Below, piece after piece: positions 36,150-45,434 of a stretch of DNA of 64,000 nucleotides. Position 1 is the first letter of the stretch; the number at the start of each line of letters is the position of its first letter. Below the pieces are notes generated by a model. That model was not told the DNA's origin and made no database searches. It saw nothing but the letters and a program-made list of their open reading frames with translations. The stretch is from an uncultured bacterium. Lineage in GTDB: Bacteria > Bacillota > Clostridia > Lachnospirales > Lachnospiraceae. The stretch covers positions 1 through 64,000 of the forward strand of contig CAMTMP010000006.1 of the NCBI GenBank assembly GCA_947073545.1. Reading direction: 5' to 3'. Both the position numbers and the translations under genes were made by a program.

Positions 36150-37424
36150 TTACATATATTCCGGCAGGGGGAGATGCAAGGTGAAAATGCTTCCTTTTTC
36201 CGCTGCCGGTTTCACGCTTATGGTGCCGCCCTGCGCTTCCAAAATGCGTCTGGCCAGATAAAGCCCAACGCCGGAGCCTTCGGTCTGTTTGACGACCGGG
36301 TGGCTGCCCCGGTAGAAACGCTGAAAGATCCGGTTGGCATCCACCGGGGAGACACCGATGCCCTCGTCCTCAATTTCCAGACGGATATAGCTGTAAAACC
36401 GGTGGAGCCGCAGGGTTACCGTGCTGTCTGCCGGGGAATATTTGACCGCATTGTCCAGAAGGTTTGCTACCGCCTCGGCAGTCCAGCGTCTGTCTAAAAA
36501 CAGAGGGATACGGGAATTGGTTCCTCCGTCGGGTTCAATCAACTCTATGGTGATATTTTTAGGCAACGTTTTTTCATATACCATATTCACAGCGTCGGCG
36601 AGCAGATCGGACAAAAAGACGTGCTCCTGCTTCAGTGTAACCATATCGGTTTCCAGGCGGGAGATATTGACTAATTCAGTTATCAAATTTTCCAGATGTG
36701 ATAATTGTCCGGCGCACCTTTCCAGAAAATCGGCGCGTTCCGTCTCGGAATCGGCTTCCATACACATAGTAAAACAGCTCTTCAAAGCGCTGACAGGTGT
36801 TTTCAACTGATGGGAGATATCGGTGACAAGCGTTTTTGTGTGGTCACGCTCTTTGTCCAGCGCCCGCGTTTTTACCTTCAGTTTATGTCCCAGTTTGAGG
36901 AGGGTGTCGGTGAAGGATTCGCTAAAAACAGGCTTCCGATTTTTCTGGTCCACAAGGGGTGAATAGTTGTCTGCAAGATAGGATTCCAGTATTTCATGCA
37001 GACGCCATTCCTGTTGTCTCCGGCTTTTATAAAAGAAAAAGAAACAGAGCACGATGAGGAGGAGATCAATGAGGAGAACGACAGCCAGAAGGGGAAAGAG
37101 GGACAGGAGAGCGGAATGGTAGTAAGGGTCATCGGTTATCAGCATATTTTCCTGATAACCGTATTTGGTAAGGATGGAAAATCCCTTGTCAAGATAGTCA
37201 TAATCTGTGTCCTGCATGGCGGCGATCAGTGCCTGTTCCGCCTCGGGATATTCGGAGAGAATCGCGCCCGCGATATTCCCGTGTTGTTTCTGCTCCAATG
37301 TATACTGCGCGTTCAGAAGGGAAAATCCCCAGAAGCCGTATATGCAGACAAAAAGCACGGAGAGACACGAAATAAGCGCGCAGGTTTTCCACGCAAACCC
37401 GGATGTTTTCAAAGTGGTTGTCAT
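36150..37424 (-). CDS. Sensor histidine kinase
   Basis: 424 residues. Two membrane helices (about residues 12-35 and 110-135) flank an outer domain of about 75 residues. The phosphoacceptor is in DISHQLKTPVSALKS; the N-box is NLLDNAVKYSPADS and the G-box GSGVGLYLARRIL. Its start overlaps the response regulator stop by 4 bases (ATGA). With the MacB-type transporter downstream it forms a four-gene set, probably for detecting envelope-active compounds. Confidence 0.92.
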   Translation of the reverse strand: MTTTLKTSGFAWKTCALISCLSVLFVCIYGFWGFSLLNAQYTLEQKQHGNIAGAILSEYPEAEQALIAAMQDTDYDYLDKGFSILTKYGYQENMLITDDPYYHSALLSLFPLLAVVLLIDLLLIVLCFFFFYKSRRQQEWRLHEILESYLADNYSPLVDQKNRKPVFSESFTDTLLKLGHKLKVKTRALDKERDHTKTLVTDISHQLKTPVSALKSCFTMCMEADSETERADFLERCAGQLSHLENLITELVNISRLETDMVTLKQEHVFLSDLLADAVNMVYEKTLPKNITIELIEPDGGTNSRIPLFLDRRWTAEAVANLLDNAVKYSPADSTVTLRLHRFYSYIRLEIEDEGIGVSPVDANRIFQRFYRGSHPVVKQTEGSGVGLYLARRILEAQGGTISVKPAAEKGSIFTLHLPLPEYM

Positions 37425-38113
37425 CGTTTTTCACATTTCCTTTCCCAGATATAGCCCAGTCCCCGGATATTTTTCAAGATGGCGGGGGCGGAAGGATTGT
37501 CCTCTATTTTTTCCCGCAGTCTTCTGATATTGACGGAGAGGGTATTCTCGTCGACAAAATTGCCCTCGATGTCCCAGATGGCTTCCAAGAGCTGCCCGCG
37601 TGACAGAACTTTCATGGGATTTTCCATAAAGAAGGCGAGCAGGGAATATTCTCTGGCGGTGAGTACCAGATTTTCACCGTTCTTTGCAGCCCGTTTTTCT
37701 TCCGGGTAGAGTGTGATATTTCCGGATACTATGGTTTTCGGCTGTTCGGCAGGAAACCGTTTTAAGAGTGCGCCGACCTTGGAGACCAGCGCGGTCAGAG
37801 AGAAGGGTTTGGTGATATAATCGTCCGCGCCCTGCCGGTAGCCCGCCACGATATCTTCCTCTCTGTCAAGGGCGGTCAGAAACAGGAAAAGCACGTCACT
37901 TTCCTGCCGTATGCGGGAACAAAAATCCAGACCGTTTCCGTCGGGCAGCGTGATATCACAGATAATCAGGGCGGGAGAAAACTGCCTGAAAAGCAAAAGC
38001 GCTTCCTTCACGGTAAAGGCGCTGCGGACCGTGTAACCCTCCTTTTTCAGTTTCAGACTGACAGAGTGGTTGAGACTGTCGTCGTCCTCTAAAAGTAAAA
38101 TTTCCTGTTGCAT
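37421..38113 (-). CDS. OmpR-family response regulator
   Basis: About 230 residues. The receiver starts MQQEILLLEDDDSLNHSV, with the phosphoacceptor Asp in LIICDITLPDGNGLD and the Lys in ITKPFSL. The winged helix ends NIRGLGYIWERK. The open frame extends far upstream to 38830, but that part runs opposite another regulator gene and is a shadow. It is the first gene of the minus-strand transporter unit. Confidence 0.92.
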   Translation of the reverse strand: MQQEILLLEDDDSLNHSVSLKLKKEGYTVRSAFTVKEALLLFRQFSPALIICDITLPDGNGLDFCSRIRQESDVLFLFLTALDREEDIVAGYRQGADDYITKPFSLTALVSKVGALLKRFPAEQPKTIVSGNITLYPEEKRAAKNGENLVLTAREYSLLAFFMENPMKVLSRGQLLEAIWDIEGNFVDENTLSVNIRRLREKIEDNPSAPAILKNIRGLGYIWERKCEKR

Positions 38114-38311
38114 GTAAGAAGGCCTCCCGTAGCATATATGATTTGGAAGGGCAGCAGTGCGCCCAAACAGATTATAGCATGGAGAGATACGCCCGTAAAG
38201 CGAGGGCCGGTGGCAGCATTGAGAACCGCAGACATAAATGGTATAATGGAATGACCGCAAAGGAATGGGCCGGAACAGGGCAGAGACAGAATAGGAACAG
38301 AGGGAGGCGGT

Positions 38312-38980
38312 ATGCGTATTTTGATTGCAGAGGATGAAAAGGAACTGGCAAAGGGACTTAAGTTTCTGCTGGAAAAGAATAAACTTACCGTAGATATAGC
38401 GCATGACGGCGAGGAGGCGCTTGCCTGCTTCCGGTGCAGGGATTACGATGTAGTGATTCTGGATATTATGATGCCGAAGGCGGACGGTCTGGAGGTTTTG
38501 AGACAGATCCGTGAGGCGGGCTGCGGGGTTCCCGTGCTGATGCTGACGGCGAAAGCGGAGATAGAGGACCGGGTGGCAGGTCTGGAAGCGGGAGCGGACG
38601 ACTATCTGCCCAAGCCCTTTGCCAGTCCGGAATTTATCGCAAGAGTGAAGGCTCTTTCGCGGAGGAATGCCGGATATACGGAGCGGTGTCTGTCCTTCGG
38701 AAGCGTGGAGCTTGATTGCAATCGCTACGAGATGGCTTGTGAGGGCAGGTCGGTGCGCCTGAATAATAAGGAATTTCAGGTGATGGAGCTCTTTATGCGT
38801 AACCCTCGGTTTGTGTTTTCCACGGCGCATCTGATGGACAAGATATGGGGACAGGATTCGGAGGCGGATGTCAGTGTGGTCTGGACCTATGTGGGATTCC
38901 TTCGGAAAAAATTAAAGGAGCTTAACGCGGATATTGAGATTCGGACGGCCCGGGGCGCGGGGTATTTTCTTGACTTGTAG
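38312..38980 (+). CDS. OmpR-family response regulator
   Basis: 222 residues. Receiver: MRILIAEDEKELAKGLKFLL, phosphoacceptor in VVILDIMMPKADGLE, Lys in LPKPFAS. The winged helix includes VRLNNKEFQVMELFMRNP and ends RTARGAGYFLDL. GAGGGAGG precedes the ATG. It is divergent from the regulator gene at 38113 and starts the two-component pair upstream of the VTC, DUF4956 and CotH genes. Confidence 0.93.
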   Translation: MRILIAEDEKELAKGLKFLLEKNKLTVDIAHDGEEALACFRCRDYDVVILDIMMPKADGLEVLRQIREAGCGVPVLMLTAKAEIEDRVAGLEAGADDYLPKPFASPEFIARVKALSRRNAGYTERCLSFGSVELDCNRYEMACEGRSVRLNNKEFQVMELFMRNPRFVFSTAHLMDKIWGQDSEADVSVVWTYVGFLRKKLKELNADIEIRTARGAGYFLDL

Positions 38981-39091
38981 AAAAACGGGATAGCGTGAAA
39001 CAGGGAGGGAGAATGCGGAGCATATGCAGAGTCTGCCGCAGGCATACGCATAATGTACGCTGGCGGGCTATGGTTTTTTAGAGGAGAGCAG

Positions 39092-40315
39092 ATGCTGAAT
39101 AAGATACGGAGACGGTTTATTCTGGCGGCGATGGCAGCGTTTGGCACGGTGACGCTGTTAATTATTGTCGGAATCAACGCGGCAAATTATTATAGGACAA
39201 CTGCCATGCAGGATGGTCTGGCGGAAGCGCTTCTTTCACATGAACAGACAGTTCCGGCGAAGCGTCAGGTGCCGCCGCCTCCTCTCAGGGAGATGGCGGG
39301 GAGAGACCCGGAGGCAGCGTTTATGACCCGGTTTTTTGCGGTTCACTGCGATACGGATGGAAGCATCAAGGCGGCTTCAAGGGACTATATCTCTTCCGTG
39401 GATGAGGTGACTGCGGAGGCATACGCGCAGGCTGTTCTGTCTAAAGGATGGGAAAAAGGGTACTATGAAGGCTATCGCTATCGGGTAAAGCGGGAAGAAA
39501 ACGGAATCTCGGTTCTCTTTCTCAATTCCACAATCCAAATACAGTCCATGCGTTCCCTGCTTTTTGTGTCGCTGCTGATAGGAGCGGTCAGCCTTTTGCT
39601 GGTATTTCTTTTGATCTTTTTTTTGTCAGGGCGTGCAATCAGACCCTACATAAAAAATATAGAGCGGCAGAGACAGTTTATCACGGATGCGGGGCACGAG
39701 CTTAAGACCCCGATTACCTCCATTGCGACCAGCGCGGACATCGCGGCAATGGAACATGAGGGGGACGAATGGATTGATAATATCCGCAGGCAGACCGCCC
39801 GGCTCACGAAGCTGGTGGGAGATATGGTTGCGCTGTCGAAGCTGGACGAGGAGACGCCCTTTCCCGGGAAGAGCAGATTTTCCGTGAGCGAGGCGGCGTG
39901 GGAAGCTGCGGAGCCTTTTGCACATCTTGCGAAGGCAAAGGGGAAAAGCTACAGCCAGCACATAGCGGAAGATTTGACATTATACGGTGACAGAGATTCC
40001 GTTCAGCGGATGATATCCATTCTGCTGGATAACGCAGTCAGATATTCCGATGAGGGCGGCGCAATTCAGATGCGTATTTACCGCAGACGGAGCAAAATCT
40101 GCGTGGAGGTGTCCAACACCTGCGACTTGCCGGACGTCTCCGATCTGGACAGGCTGTTTGACCGGTTTTACCGCATGGATGCATCCCGGTCTGCCGCCAC
40201 AGGCGGCACGGGAATTGGTCTTTCCATGGTGCGGGCGATTGCGGAAACGCACGGAGGGAAAGCGGAGGTACGAAGCGCCGACGGGAAGGAGATATGCTTT
40301 CGGGTGATGTTTTAA
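39092..40315 (+). CDS. Sensor histidine kinase
   Basis: About 407 residues. Two membrane helices (about residues 8-30 and 155-182, the second ending in FLSGRAI) flank an outer domain with a Pro-rich patch (QVPPPPLRE). The phosphoacceptor is in DAGHELKTPITSIATS, with ILLDNAVRYSDEGG and TGIGLSMVRAIAETHGG in the ATPase domain. The start is ATG 39092 after AGAGGAGA. It pairs with the regulator 110 bases upstream and ends in a terminator before the VTC gene. Confidence 0.92.
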   Translation: MLNKIRRRFILAAMAAFGTVTLLIIVGINAANYYRTTAMQDGLAEALLSHEQTVPAKRQVPPPPLREMAGRDPEAAFMTRFFAVHCDTDGSIKAASRDYISSVDEVTAEAYAQAVLSKGWEKGYYEGYRYRVKREENGISVLFLNSTIQIQSMRSLLFVSLLIGAVSLLLVFLLIFFLSGRAIRPYIKNIERQRQFITDAGHELKTPITSIATSADIAAMEHEGDEWIDNIRRQTARLTKLVGDMVALSKLDEETPFPGKSRFSVSEAAWEAAEPFAHLAKAKGKSYSQHIAEDLTLYGDRDSVQRMISILLDNAVRYSDEGGAIQMRIYRRRSKICVEVSNTCDLPDVSDLDRLFDRFYRMDASRSAATGGTGIGLSMVRAIAETHGGKAEVRSADGKEICFRVMF

Positions 40316-40348
40316 AGACGGGTTTTACGTCTGAGAGAATCCTGATAT

Positions 40349-40403
40349 AAGTAACCGAAATCATGGCTGATGTGAAGCGGGTCATGGTTTCGGTTACTTT
40401 TGT
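40349..40403 (+). terminator. Rho-independent terminator after the sensor kinase
   Basis: AAGTAACCGAAA (40349-40360) pairs perfectly with TTTCGGTTACTT (40388-40399), followed by TTTG. It separates the two-component genes from the VTC-DUF4956-CotH set. Confidence 0.85.
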
Positions 40404-40608
40404 GTGCTTTATACAGAGTATCAGAAAGAACCTGATGATTGGAGGAATCATTTATTATTGTTCATCAAAAAATCACATCTGATTTTAAGTACATTTCAGG
40501 AAACCCTTCTATACTTTACCCATGCTTTCAGCTGAGCAGGAAATACTTTCCCTTTTGTTTGGGAAGGTGCGAAACAGTGAGAAAACAACAGGGAAAGGAG
40601 AGGAGCGG

Positions 40609-41301
40609 GTGAAGCAGGAATACAGATTCCGGCATGAACTAAAATACCGGATCGGTTATGCGCAGTATATCGAGCTGAGAGACCGCCTGCGGGCGGTTAT
40701 GCACAGCGATCTGCATACGGGCGTAGACGGAAGATATCTGATACGGAGTATCTATTTTGATAATTATATGGATAAAGCGCTCTGTGAAAAGAGGGACGGC
40801 GTTCCTGTGCGAGAGAAATTCAGAATCAGGTATTATAACGATGATTTTTCCTATCTGACGCTGGAAAAGAAAATTAAAGATAACGATCTTTGTATGAAAG
40901 TGGATGCGCAGATTTCGGAACGGGAGTGCAGGGAATTATTGACGGGAAGTGCGGACTGGATGGGAGAACATCCCTCGCCGCTTGTGAAAGAGCTGTACGC
41001 GAAAATGCAGTACCAGATGCTTCGGCCGAGGGTGCTTGTATCTTATATGCGCGAGCCTTATATTTATCATGCGGGAAATGTGCGCATTACCTTTGATTCC
41101 GAAATCCGGACAACCATGTTTCACAGGGGTTTTCTGGAAGAGCAGGTGTTGGATATCGACACGTCGCAGACGCAGCAGGATATGATTCTGGAAGTAAAAT
41201 ACGATGCCTTTCTTCCGGCGATCATTCGAAGACTGGTACAAATAGACACGCTGCGGCAGACGGCGTTTTCAAAATATGAGGCATGCAGGCAGTTTGGCTG
41301 A
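40609..41301 (+). CDS. Polyphosphate polymerase (VTC) domain protein
   Basis: About 230 residues, a stand-alone VTC domain. Tunnel-fold motifs typical of the family are RHELKYRIGYAQY, KRDGVPVREKFRIRYY, TLEKKIK, VLVSYMREPY, ITFDSEIR, LEVKYD and FSKYEACR; they supply the basic and acidic residues for polyphosphate and metal binding. The proposed start is GTG 40609 after GGAGAGGAG. It is followed by DUF4956 and CotH genes, a set found together in many Clostridia; polyphosphate synthesis itself is inferred from yeast Vtc4. Confidence 0.88.
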   Translation: MKQEYRFRHELKYRIGYAQYIELRDRLRAVMHSDLHTGVDGRYLIRSIYFDNYMDKALCEKRDGVPVREKFRIRYYNDDFSYLTLEKKIKDNDLCMKVDAQISERECRELLTGSADWMGEHPSPLVKELYAKMQYQMLRPRVLVSYMREPYIYHAGNVRITFDSEIRTTMFHRGFLEEQVLDIDTSQTQQDMILEVKYDAFLPAIIRRLVQIDTLRQTAFSKYEACRQFG

Positions 41302-41315
41302 GAAAGGGAGGAAAA

Positions 41316-41987
41316 ATGACTTTTAACGATATTTTCAAATCAAGCTTTTTGGAGAATGTAACGCAGTTTTCGGCGGTTGACACACTGGTCGGAATGCTTT
41401 TTGCGCTTATCATTGGTTTGTTTATCTTTGTAGTCTATAAGAAAACTTTTAACGGTGTGATGTACTCGTCCGGGTTTGCGCTGACACTGGTGGGGCTTTC
41501 CCTTGTGACAACACTGGTGATCATGGCGGTGACATCCAATGTGGTGCTCTCTCTCGGTATGGTGGGTGCGCTCTCTATCGTCCGCTTCCGGGCAGCAATC
41601 AAGGAACCGATTGAGATTGTGTATCTGTTCTGGTCTATCGCCGCCGGGATTGTCATCGGTGCGGGCATGATTCCGCTGGCCGTGATCGGTTCCGCGATAA
41701 TCGGTGTGATTCTGATTCTCTTCGCAAACCGGAAGATACATGAGAATCCCTATATCCTTATTATGAATTGCAGGGATGAAGCAGCGGAGGATGCGGCGGT
41801 GCGGATGGCGCAGACGGCGTTGAAACGGTTTCTTGTGAAATCAAAAACAGTAAGCGGCGGGGGCATTGAGCTGACAGCGGAAGTGCGTCTGGCGGACGCG
41901 GCAACAAACTTTGTCAACAAATTGTATGATATAGAGGGGGTACATAACGTTACCCTTGTAAGCTATAACGGCGAGTATATGTCCTGA
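41316..41987 (+). CDS. DUF4956 membrane protein
   Basis: About 223 residues. Three or four N-terminal membrane helices (TLVGMLFALIIGLFIFVVY, then the GFALTLVGLSLVTTLVIMAV region) are followed by the conserved LGMVGALSIVRFRAAIKEP and a cytoplasmic C-terminal domain. The start is ATG 41316 after GGGAGG, 14 bases behind the VTC gene. Its biochemical role is not known; the constant partnership with VTC and CotH proteins suggests one membrane complex. Confidence 0.88.
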   Translation: MTFNDIFKSSFLENVTQFSAVDTLVGMLFALIIGLFIFVVYKKTFNGVMYSSGFALTLVGLSLVTTLVIMAVTSNVVLSLGMVGALSIVRFRAAIKEPIEIVYLFWSIAAGIVIGAGMIPLAVIGSAIIGVILILFANRKIHENPYILIMNCRDEAAEDAAVRMAQTALKRFLVKSKTVSGGGIELTAEVRLADAATNFVNKLYDIEGVHNVTLVSYNGEYMS

Positions 41988-42082
41988 CAGCGGGATCGGT
42001 ACCTGTACGATGCCCGCCGAAGACTCTCTCACGGATGGTCTTGGCGGAGCGGCGGCAGGGAAGCGTGAAAGTGGGGTGAACT

Positions 42083-43777
42083 ATGATTTCATATGAACAT
42101 ATTGCAAAGCCAATCGGTATGATGATGGCGGCGGCCGTCGCTTTCTGCCTTTGGATAGCGGCCTTTTCACAGCAGGCGGTGGAGACGCTTGGCGGGGTAA
42201 GCATGCCGATGGCGTATGAAGAGGCGTTGTTTGATACGGATGAAGTGATGCGGATTGATATTCAGATGAAGCAGGAGGAGTGGGAGAAAATGCTGGAGAA
42301 TGCCACAGCGAAGGAATACTACGCCTGTGATGTACTGATTAATGGCCAGAAGCTTGGCAATGTGGGACTTCGCACTAAAGGCAATACAAGTCTGTCCGCA
42401 ATTGCTACGAATCCCGATACGGACAGATTCAGCTTCAAACTGGAGTTTGACCATTATGTGGAGGGGCAGACCTGTCTTGGGCTGGATAAACTGATTTTGA
42501 ATAACAACTATGCGGACGCCACCAGCATGAAGGAGGCTGTCGTCTATGATATGTACCGGTATCTGGAAGTGGATGCATCTTTGTACAACTATGCCGAACT
42601 TTCTTTGAACGGGGAATATCTGGGCGTATACCTTGCCTTGGAGGCTGTGGAGGAGAGCTTTCTTCGGCGAAACTACGGAACCGGGGATGGCGAACTGTAT
42701 AAGCCCGACAGCATGAAGATGGGAGGCGGCAAAGACGGGAGATTTGGAGGACAGCTGCCGCAGTCCGGAGAGAAGGAAGAGGGCGCAGGAAAGGAACGGC
42801 CGCAGGATCAGGAAGGAGAAAACGGACGGGCATGGCCGCAAGGGGCAGAGCTTCTAGGCGGAGATATACCTGGGGGAGAGGGAATGCCGGATTTTGCGGA
42901 AAGTATGCCGTCTGACGGCGGCCTTGGACTGGAAGAAGGGGACGACAGGAAAAAGACAGCGCGCGGAAAGCCGTCTGGCGGCCCTTCTATGGGAGGCGGA
43001 AACGGCGCGAATCTCAATTACACCGACGAGGTGCTTTCCAGCTATTCTGATATCTGGGACGGCGAGGTGACGGACACGGGGAAAGCGGATCATAGCAGAG
43101 TGGTGACGGCTCTCAAAAATATCGGCGCGGGTACGGAGCTTGAAAAATATCTGGATGTGGAAAATATTTTAAAATATATGGCGGTACACACTTTTTGCGT
43201 AAATCTGGACAGTCTTTCCGGGAACATGGCGCACAATTATTATTTGTATGAAAGCGATGGTATGCTGAATATTCTTCCGTGGGATTATAATCTTGCCTTT
43301 GGCGGAATGAATATAGGGCCTGATAACGACGCGGCGTCGGTCGTGAACGATGCGGTGGACTCGCCCTTTCCGGGGACGACATTTTTCGACGCCCTGTTGG
43401 AGGACGAGGCATATCTTTCCCGTTATCACGAGTATTTGAATCAGTTGGCGGAAGAGTATGTTCTTGGCGGCCGGTTTCAGGAGGTTTACGAGAGAATCCG
43501 GGGACAGATAGACCCGCTGGTAGAAGCGGATCCCACTGCGCTCTATTCCTACGAGGAATACGAGGCGGGTGCCAAAATGCTGTATCAGACGGTGATGCTG
43601 CGGGCGGAAAGCGTGCAGGGGCAGATAGAAGGAACGATTCCTGCTACGGACGAGGAACAGCGGGCGGATTCTTCCATGCTGGTGGACGCGTCAGAGATAG
43701 ATGTTTCGGTAATGGGGGTGATGGATATGGGAGGCGGCGCAGAGCGGAAAAGCGCGAAGGCGGTAAACAGACAGTAA
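42083..43777 (+). CDS. CotH-kinase family protein
   Basis: 564 residues. One N-terminal membrane helix (about 9-32) is followed by the CotH domain: VLINGQKLGNVGLRTKGNTS, DKLILNNNYADATSMKEAV, LSLNGEYLGVYLALEAVEES, and the metal-binding LPWDYNLAFGGMN. A low-complexity Gly/Glu/Pro-rich insert lies at about residues 210-310. CotH in B. subtilis is an atypical kinase that phosphorylates spore-coat proteins; here the protein is membrane-anchored and its substrate is unknown. Confidence 0.9.
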   Translation: MISYEHIAKPIGMMMAAAVAFCLWIAAFSQQAVETLGGVSMPMAYEEALFDTDEVMRIDIQMKQEEWEKMLENATAKEYYACDVLINGQKLGNVGLRTKGNTSLSAIATNPDTDRFSFKLEFDHYVEGQTCLGLDKLILNNNYADATSMKEAVVYDMYRYLEVDASLYNYAELSLNGEYLGVYLALEAVEESFLRRNYGTGDGELYKPDSMKMGGGKDGRFGGQLPQSGEKEEGAGKERPQDQEGENGRAWPQGAELLGGDIPGGEGMPDFAESMPSDGGLGLEEGDDRKKTARGKPSGGPSMGGGNGANLNYTDEVLSSYSDIWDGEVTDTGKADHSRVVTALKNIGAGTELEKYLDVENILKYMAVHTFCVNLDSLSGNMAHNYYLYESDGMLNILPWDYNLAFGGMNIGPDNDAASVVNDAVDSPFPGTTFFDALLEDEAYLSRYHEYLNQLAEEYVLGGRFQEVYERIRGQIDPLVEADPTALYSYEEYEAGAKMLYQTVMLRAESVQGQIEGTIPATDEEQRADSSMLVDASEIDVSVMGVMDMGGGAERKSAKAVNRQ

Positions 43778-43888
43778 ACATATTATGAAAAAAAGCTCAT
43801 AAAATGAAAGTAAGAAAATCGTGTTCCGGTATGCTGCTCATACAGCTGCAGTCTGATGCCAATGAGGCGGTATGCCAGAGAGGTTTCC

Positions 43889-44227
43889 ATGTTAAATTAT
43901 ATCTGGGCTTTTATGATTTTAACCGGCGTCGTGTACGGCGCGTTCACAGGGAAAATGGCGGAGGTGACAAGCGCGGCGCTCGACTCCGCCGGCGATGCGG
44001 TATCTCTGTGCATTACCATGATTGGCGTGATGGCGCTGTGGGTGGGGCTTATGGAGATCGCACAGAAATCGGGTCTGATTGCAAAGCTGACGAGAGGGAT
44101 ACAACCCTTCATCAGCTTTCTTTTTCCGCGCATTCCCAAAGGCCATCCGGCAAGGGAGTATATCGCCACGAACCTGATTGCCAATGTGCTGGGGCTTGGC
44201 TGGGCGTGCACGCCTGCCGGGCTTTGA
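43889..44227 (+). pseudogene. spmA: spmA 5' part, interrupted by a mobile element
   Basis: 112 codons beginning MLNYIWAFMILTGVVYGAF and ending NVLGLGWACTPAGL. This is the N-terminal half of spore maturation protein A, a membrane protein of the nucleoside-recognition (Gate) family that with SpmB helps dehydrate the spore core. The frame ends where family members continue with a K-A-M-E-E-L-like stretch; that continuation lies 13 kb away at 57275. AGAGAGGTTTCC before ATG 43889 gives the start. CCT GCC GGG is genuine spmA and the next codons (CTT TGA) are element sequence. Confidence 0.9.
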
Positions 44228-44240
44228 GTTATTATAATGA
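44205..44240 (+). other. Probable left attachment junction (attL)
   Basis: The spmA reading frame is conserved up to GGG (44219-44221) and then leaves the family with CTTTGAGTTATT. The same GGG stands at 57272-57274 before the resumed spmA frame. Crossover within this GG or GGG core is the simplest model for a large serine recombinase, which uses a 2-base core. The exact core cannot be fixed from one junction pair. Confidence 0.75.
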
Positions 44241-44565
44241 CAGGTTGAAAAATCTATTGAGAAATCAAGGGTTTCCGCCGAATTTAGTCCTAATGAAAAA
44301 ATGTAGTTTTGCATCAAAGCATTTCTGATTTTTCATTTGGACGGCGCCGATTCAAAAGAAAATAGGAAGAAATGTCAGTAATGTAACTCAAAGTGCCTGA
44401 AAGCAATGAGTTACTGGTTTTAGTATAGCATAAGGAGGGTAGAAGGTAAACAATTTCATATTGATGATTTAGATAGGACTAAATTAGTGAATGGCAGAAA
44501 TGCTGTTAAAACTAGCTTAGTCCTATTTCTTTTTACAAATTCAAAATAATAGGAGGAATGAATTT
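44228..44565 (+). other. Left-end noncoding region of the element, with a hairpin
   Basis: No convincing gene is seen here. TAGGACTAA (44474-44482) pairs with TTAGTCCTA (44517-44525), with an inner stem, followed by TTTCTTTTT. It looks like a terminator or leader attenuator just upstream of the first element gene. AT content is higher than in the flanking chromosome. Confidence 0.6.
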
Positions 44566-44880
44566 ATGAAGAACAATACAGCGTTAAGTGCAGAGAAAGC
44601 GATTACTTTTATCAGCGATGCACATGAAAAATTCTACTACGAGAAATTGAAAGAGGTCAGGTATCAGGACGTGTACCACAAAGCGCTTGTATATTGTCTT
44701 GGTATCAGCGATGACACAAGAAGGAACATTTACAGTATCTATGATTTTAAGACAGGCTGCGTGAAAACAGAGTGCCTGCATGAAGGCTGGCAGACCAGCG
44801 GGAGCTTAAAAGTAGTCAGGATGGCGTTTAACCTTTACTGCAATGGTACGCCGAGTGTCCTTGACTATGATGATGTGTAA
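44566..44880 (+). CDS. DUF6075-like protein
   Basis: 104 residues. YQDVYHKALVYCLGISDDTR, SIYDFKTGCVKTECLHEGWQ and RMAFNLYCNG resemble the DUF6075 family found on Clostridia mobile elements; the C-terminal stretch with Tyr/Cys that the family usually has is missing, so this copy may be shortened. AGGAGG lies eleven bases before ATG 44566. The function is unknown. It overlaps the next gene in another frame. Confidence 0.7.
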   Translation: MKNNTALSAEKAITFISDAHEKFYYEKLKEVRYQDVYHKALVYCLGISDDTRRNIYSIYDFKTGCVKTECLHEGWQTSGSLKVVRMAFNLYCNGTPSVLDYDDV

Positions 44881-45214
44881 TATACTTCAAGTGGAAAATC
44901 ACCTTAGTATTGGAGGAATGAAACTGAACTTAGCAGAGAAAAATGTGGTCGTACACGGTGCGGAGGTTATGCTTACCAATAGGGAATTTGAAATACTGTA
45001 TTTGTTAGCACAGAGCCCCGGCAGGATATTCAGCAAAGAGCAGATTTATGATATTGTCTGGCAGGAGCCGTATTCCGGCGATTATAATATTGTCATGAGT
45101 CATATCCACCACATAAGGGAAAAGATAGAGGACAATCCGGGCAAGCCGCTTTACATACAGACCGTATGGGGCATTGGCTATCGGTTTAACAAAAATTTAA
45201 GCAGCAGTCTGTGA
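44867..45214 (+). CDS. Winged-helix DNA-binding protein without receiver domain (copy 1)
   Basis: About 115 residues. Almost all is an OmpR/PhoB-type winged-helix domain (MLTNREFEILYLLAQSPGR, FSKEQIYDIVWQEPYSGD, VWGIGYRFNKNL). There is no phosphoacceptor domain, so it cannot be controlled by phosphorylation in the usual way. The start is uncertain (44843, 44867 or later). It is closely related to the protein at 48303, and both lie next to an XRE gene on the opposite strand. Confidence 0.8.
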   Translation: MMMCNILQVENHLSIGGMKLNLAEKNVVVHGAEVMLTNREFEILYLLAQSPGRIFSKEQIYDIVWQEPYSGDYNIVMSHIHHIREKIEDNPGKPLYIQTVWGIGYRFNKNLSSSL

Positions 45215-45233
45215 TGTGAAAACAGATTGCCGC

Positions 45234-45434
45234 TTATTTTTTGTCCTGTACGCCTAAGAGGTATTCACAGGATACATGGAAGAACTCTGCCAGAGCCACC
45301 ACTTCGTAATCCGGGACGAACCTTGTTCCCTTTTCAATCCGTAAAACGGTCAGGTCGCTAAACTCATATCCGGCAAGCTGGAGCTGCTCGGCAAGGGCTT
45401 TCTGTGACAGCTTCCTTTCCGTCCGCAGTTCCAT
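45234..45434 (-). CDS. XRE-family helix-turn-helix regulator
   Basis: 66 residues from ATG 45434, with the HTH around RKLSQKALAEQLQLAGYEFS and LTVLRIEKGTRFVP. In-frame coding-like sequence (W-N-K-E-S-N-S-K-N-L-I-G-Q-R-V) continues upstream to about 45490, but has no ATG, GTG or TTG start. So the true N-terminus may be longer with a rare ATT start, or the start codon has mutated. It is convergent with the winged-helix gene. Confidence 0.75.
   Translation of the reverse strand: MELRTERKLSQKALAEQLQLAGYEFSDLTVLRIEKGTRFVPDYEVVALAEFFHVSCEYLLGVQDKK

Noticed and set aside
37421-38830. A 469-residue response regulator with a long N-terminal extension
   Set aside because: The part before 38113 runs antisense to the regulator at 38312-38980 and is not like any domain; the family start MQQEILLLEDDD is at 38113.
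43780-43888. CATACAG upstream of spmA as a sigma-E -10 box
   Set aside because: No matching -35 sequence lies at the right distance, so I could not support a mother-cell promoter. The gene may be read from further upstream.
43804-44328. A 174-codon frame overlapping the spmA 5' half
   Set aside because: It is a different frame over clear SpmA coding sequence, Arg-rich, with no ribosome site.
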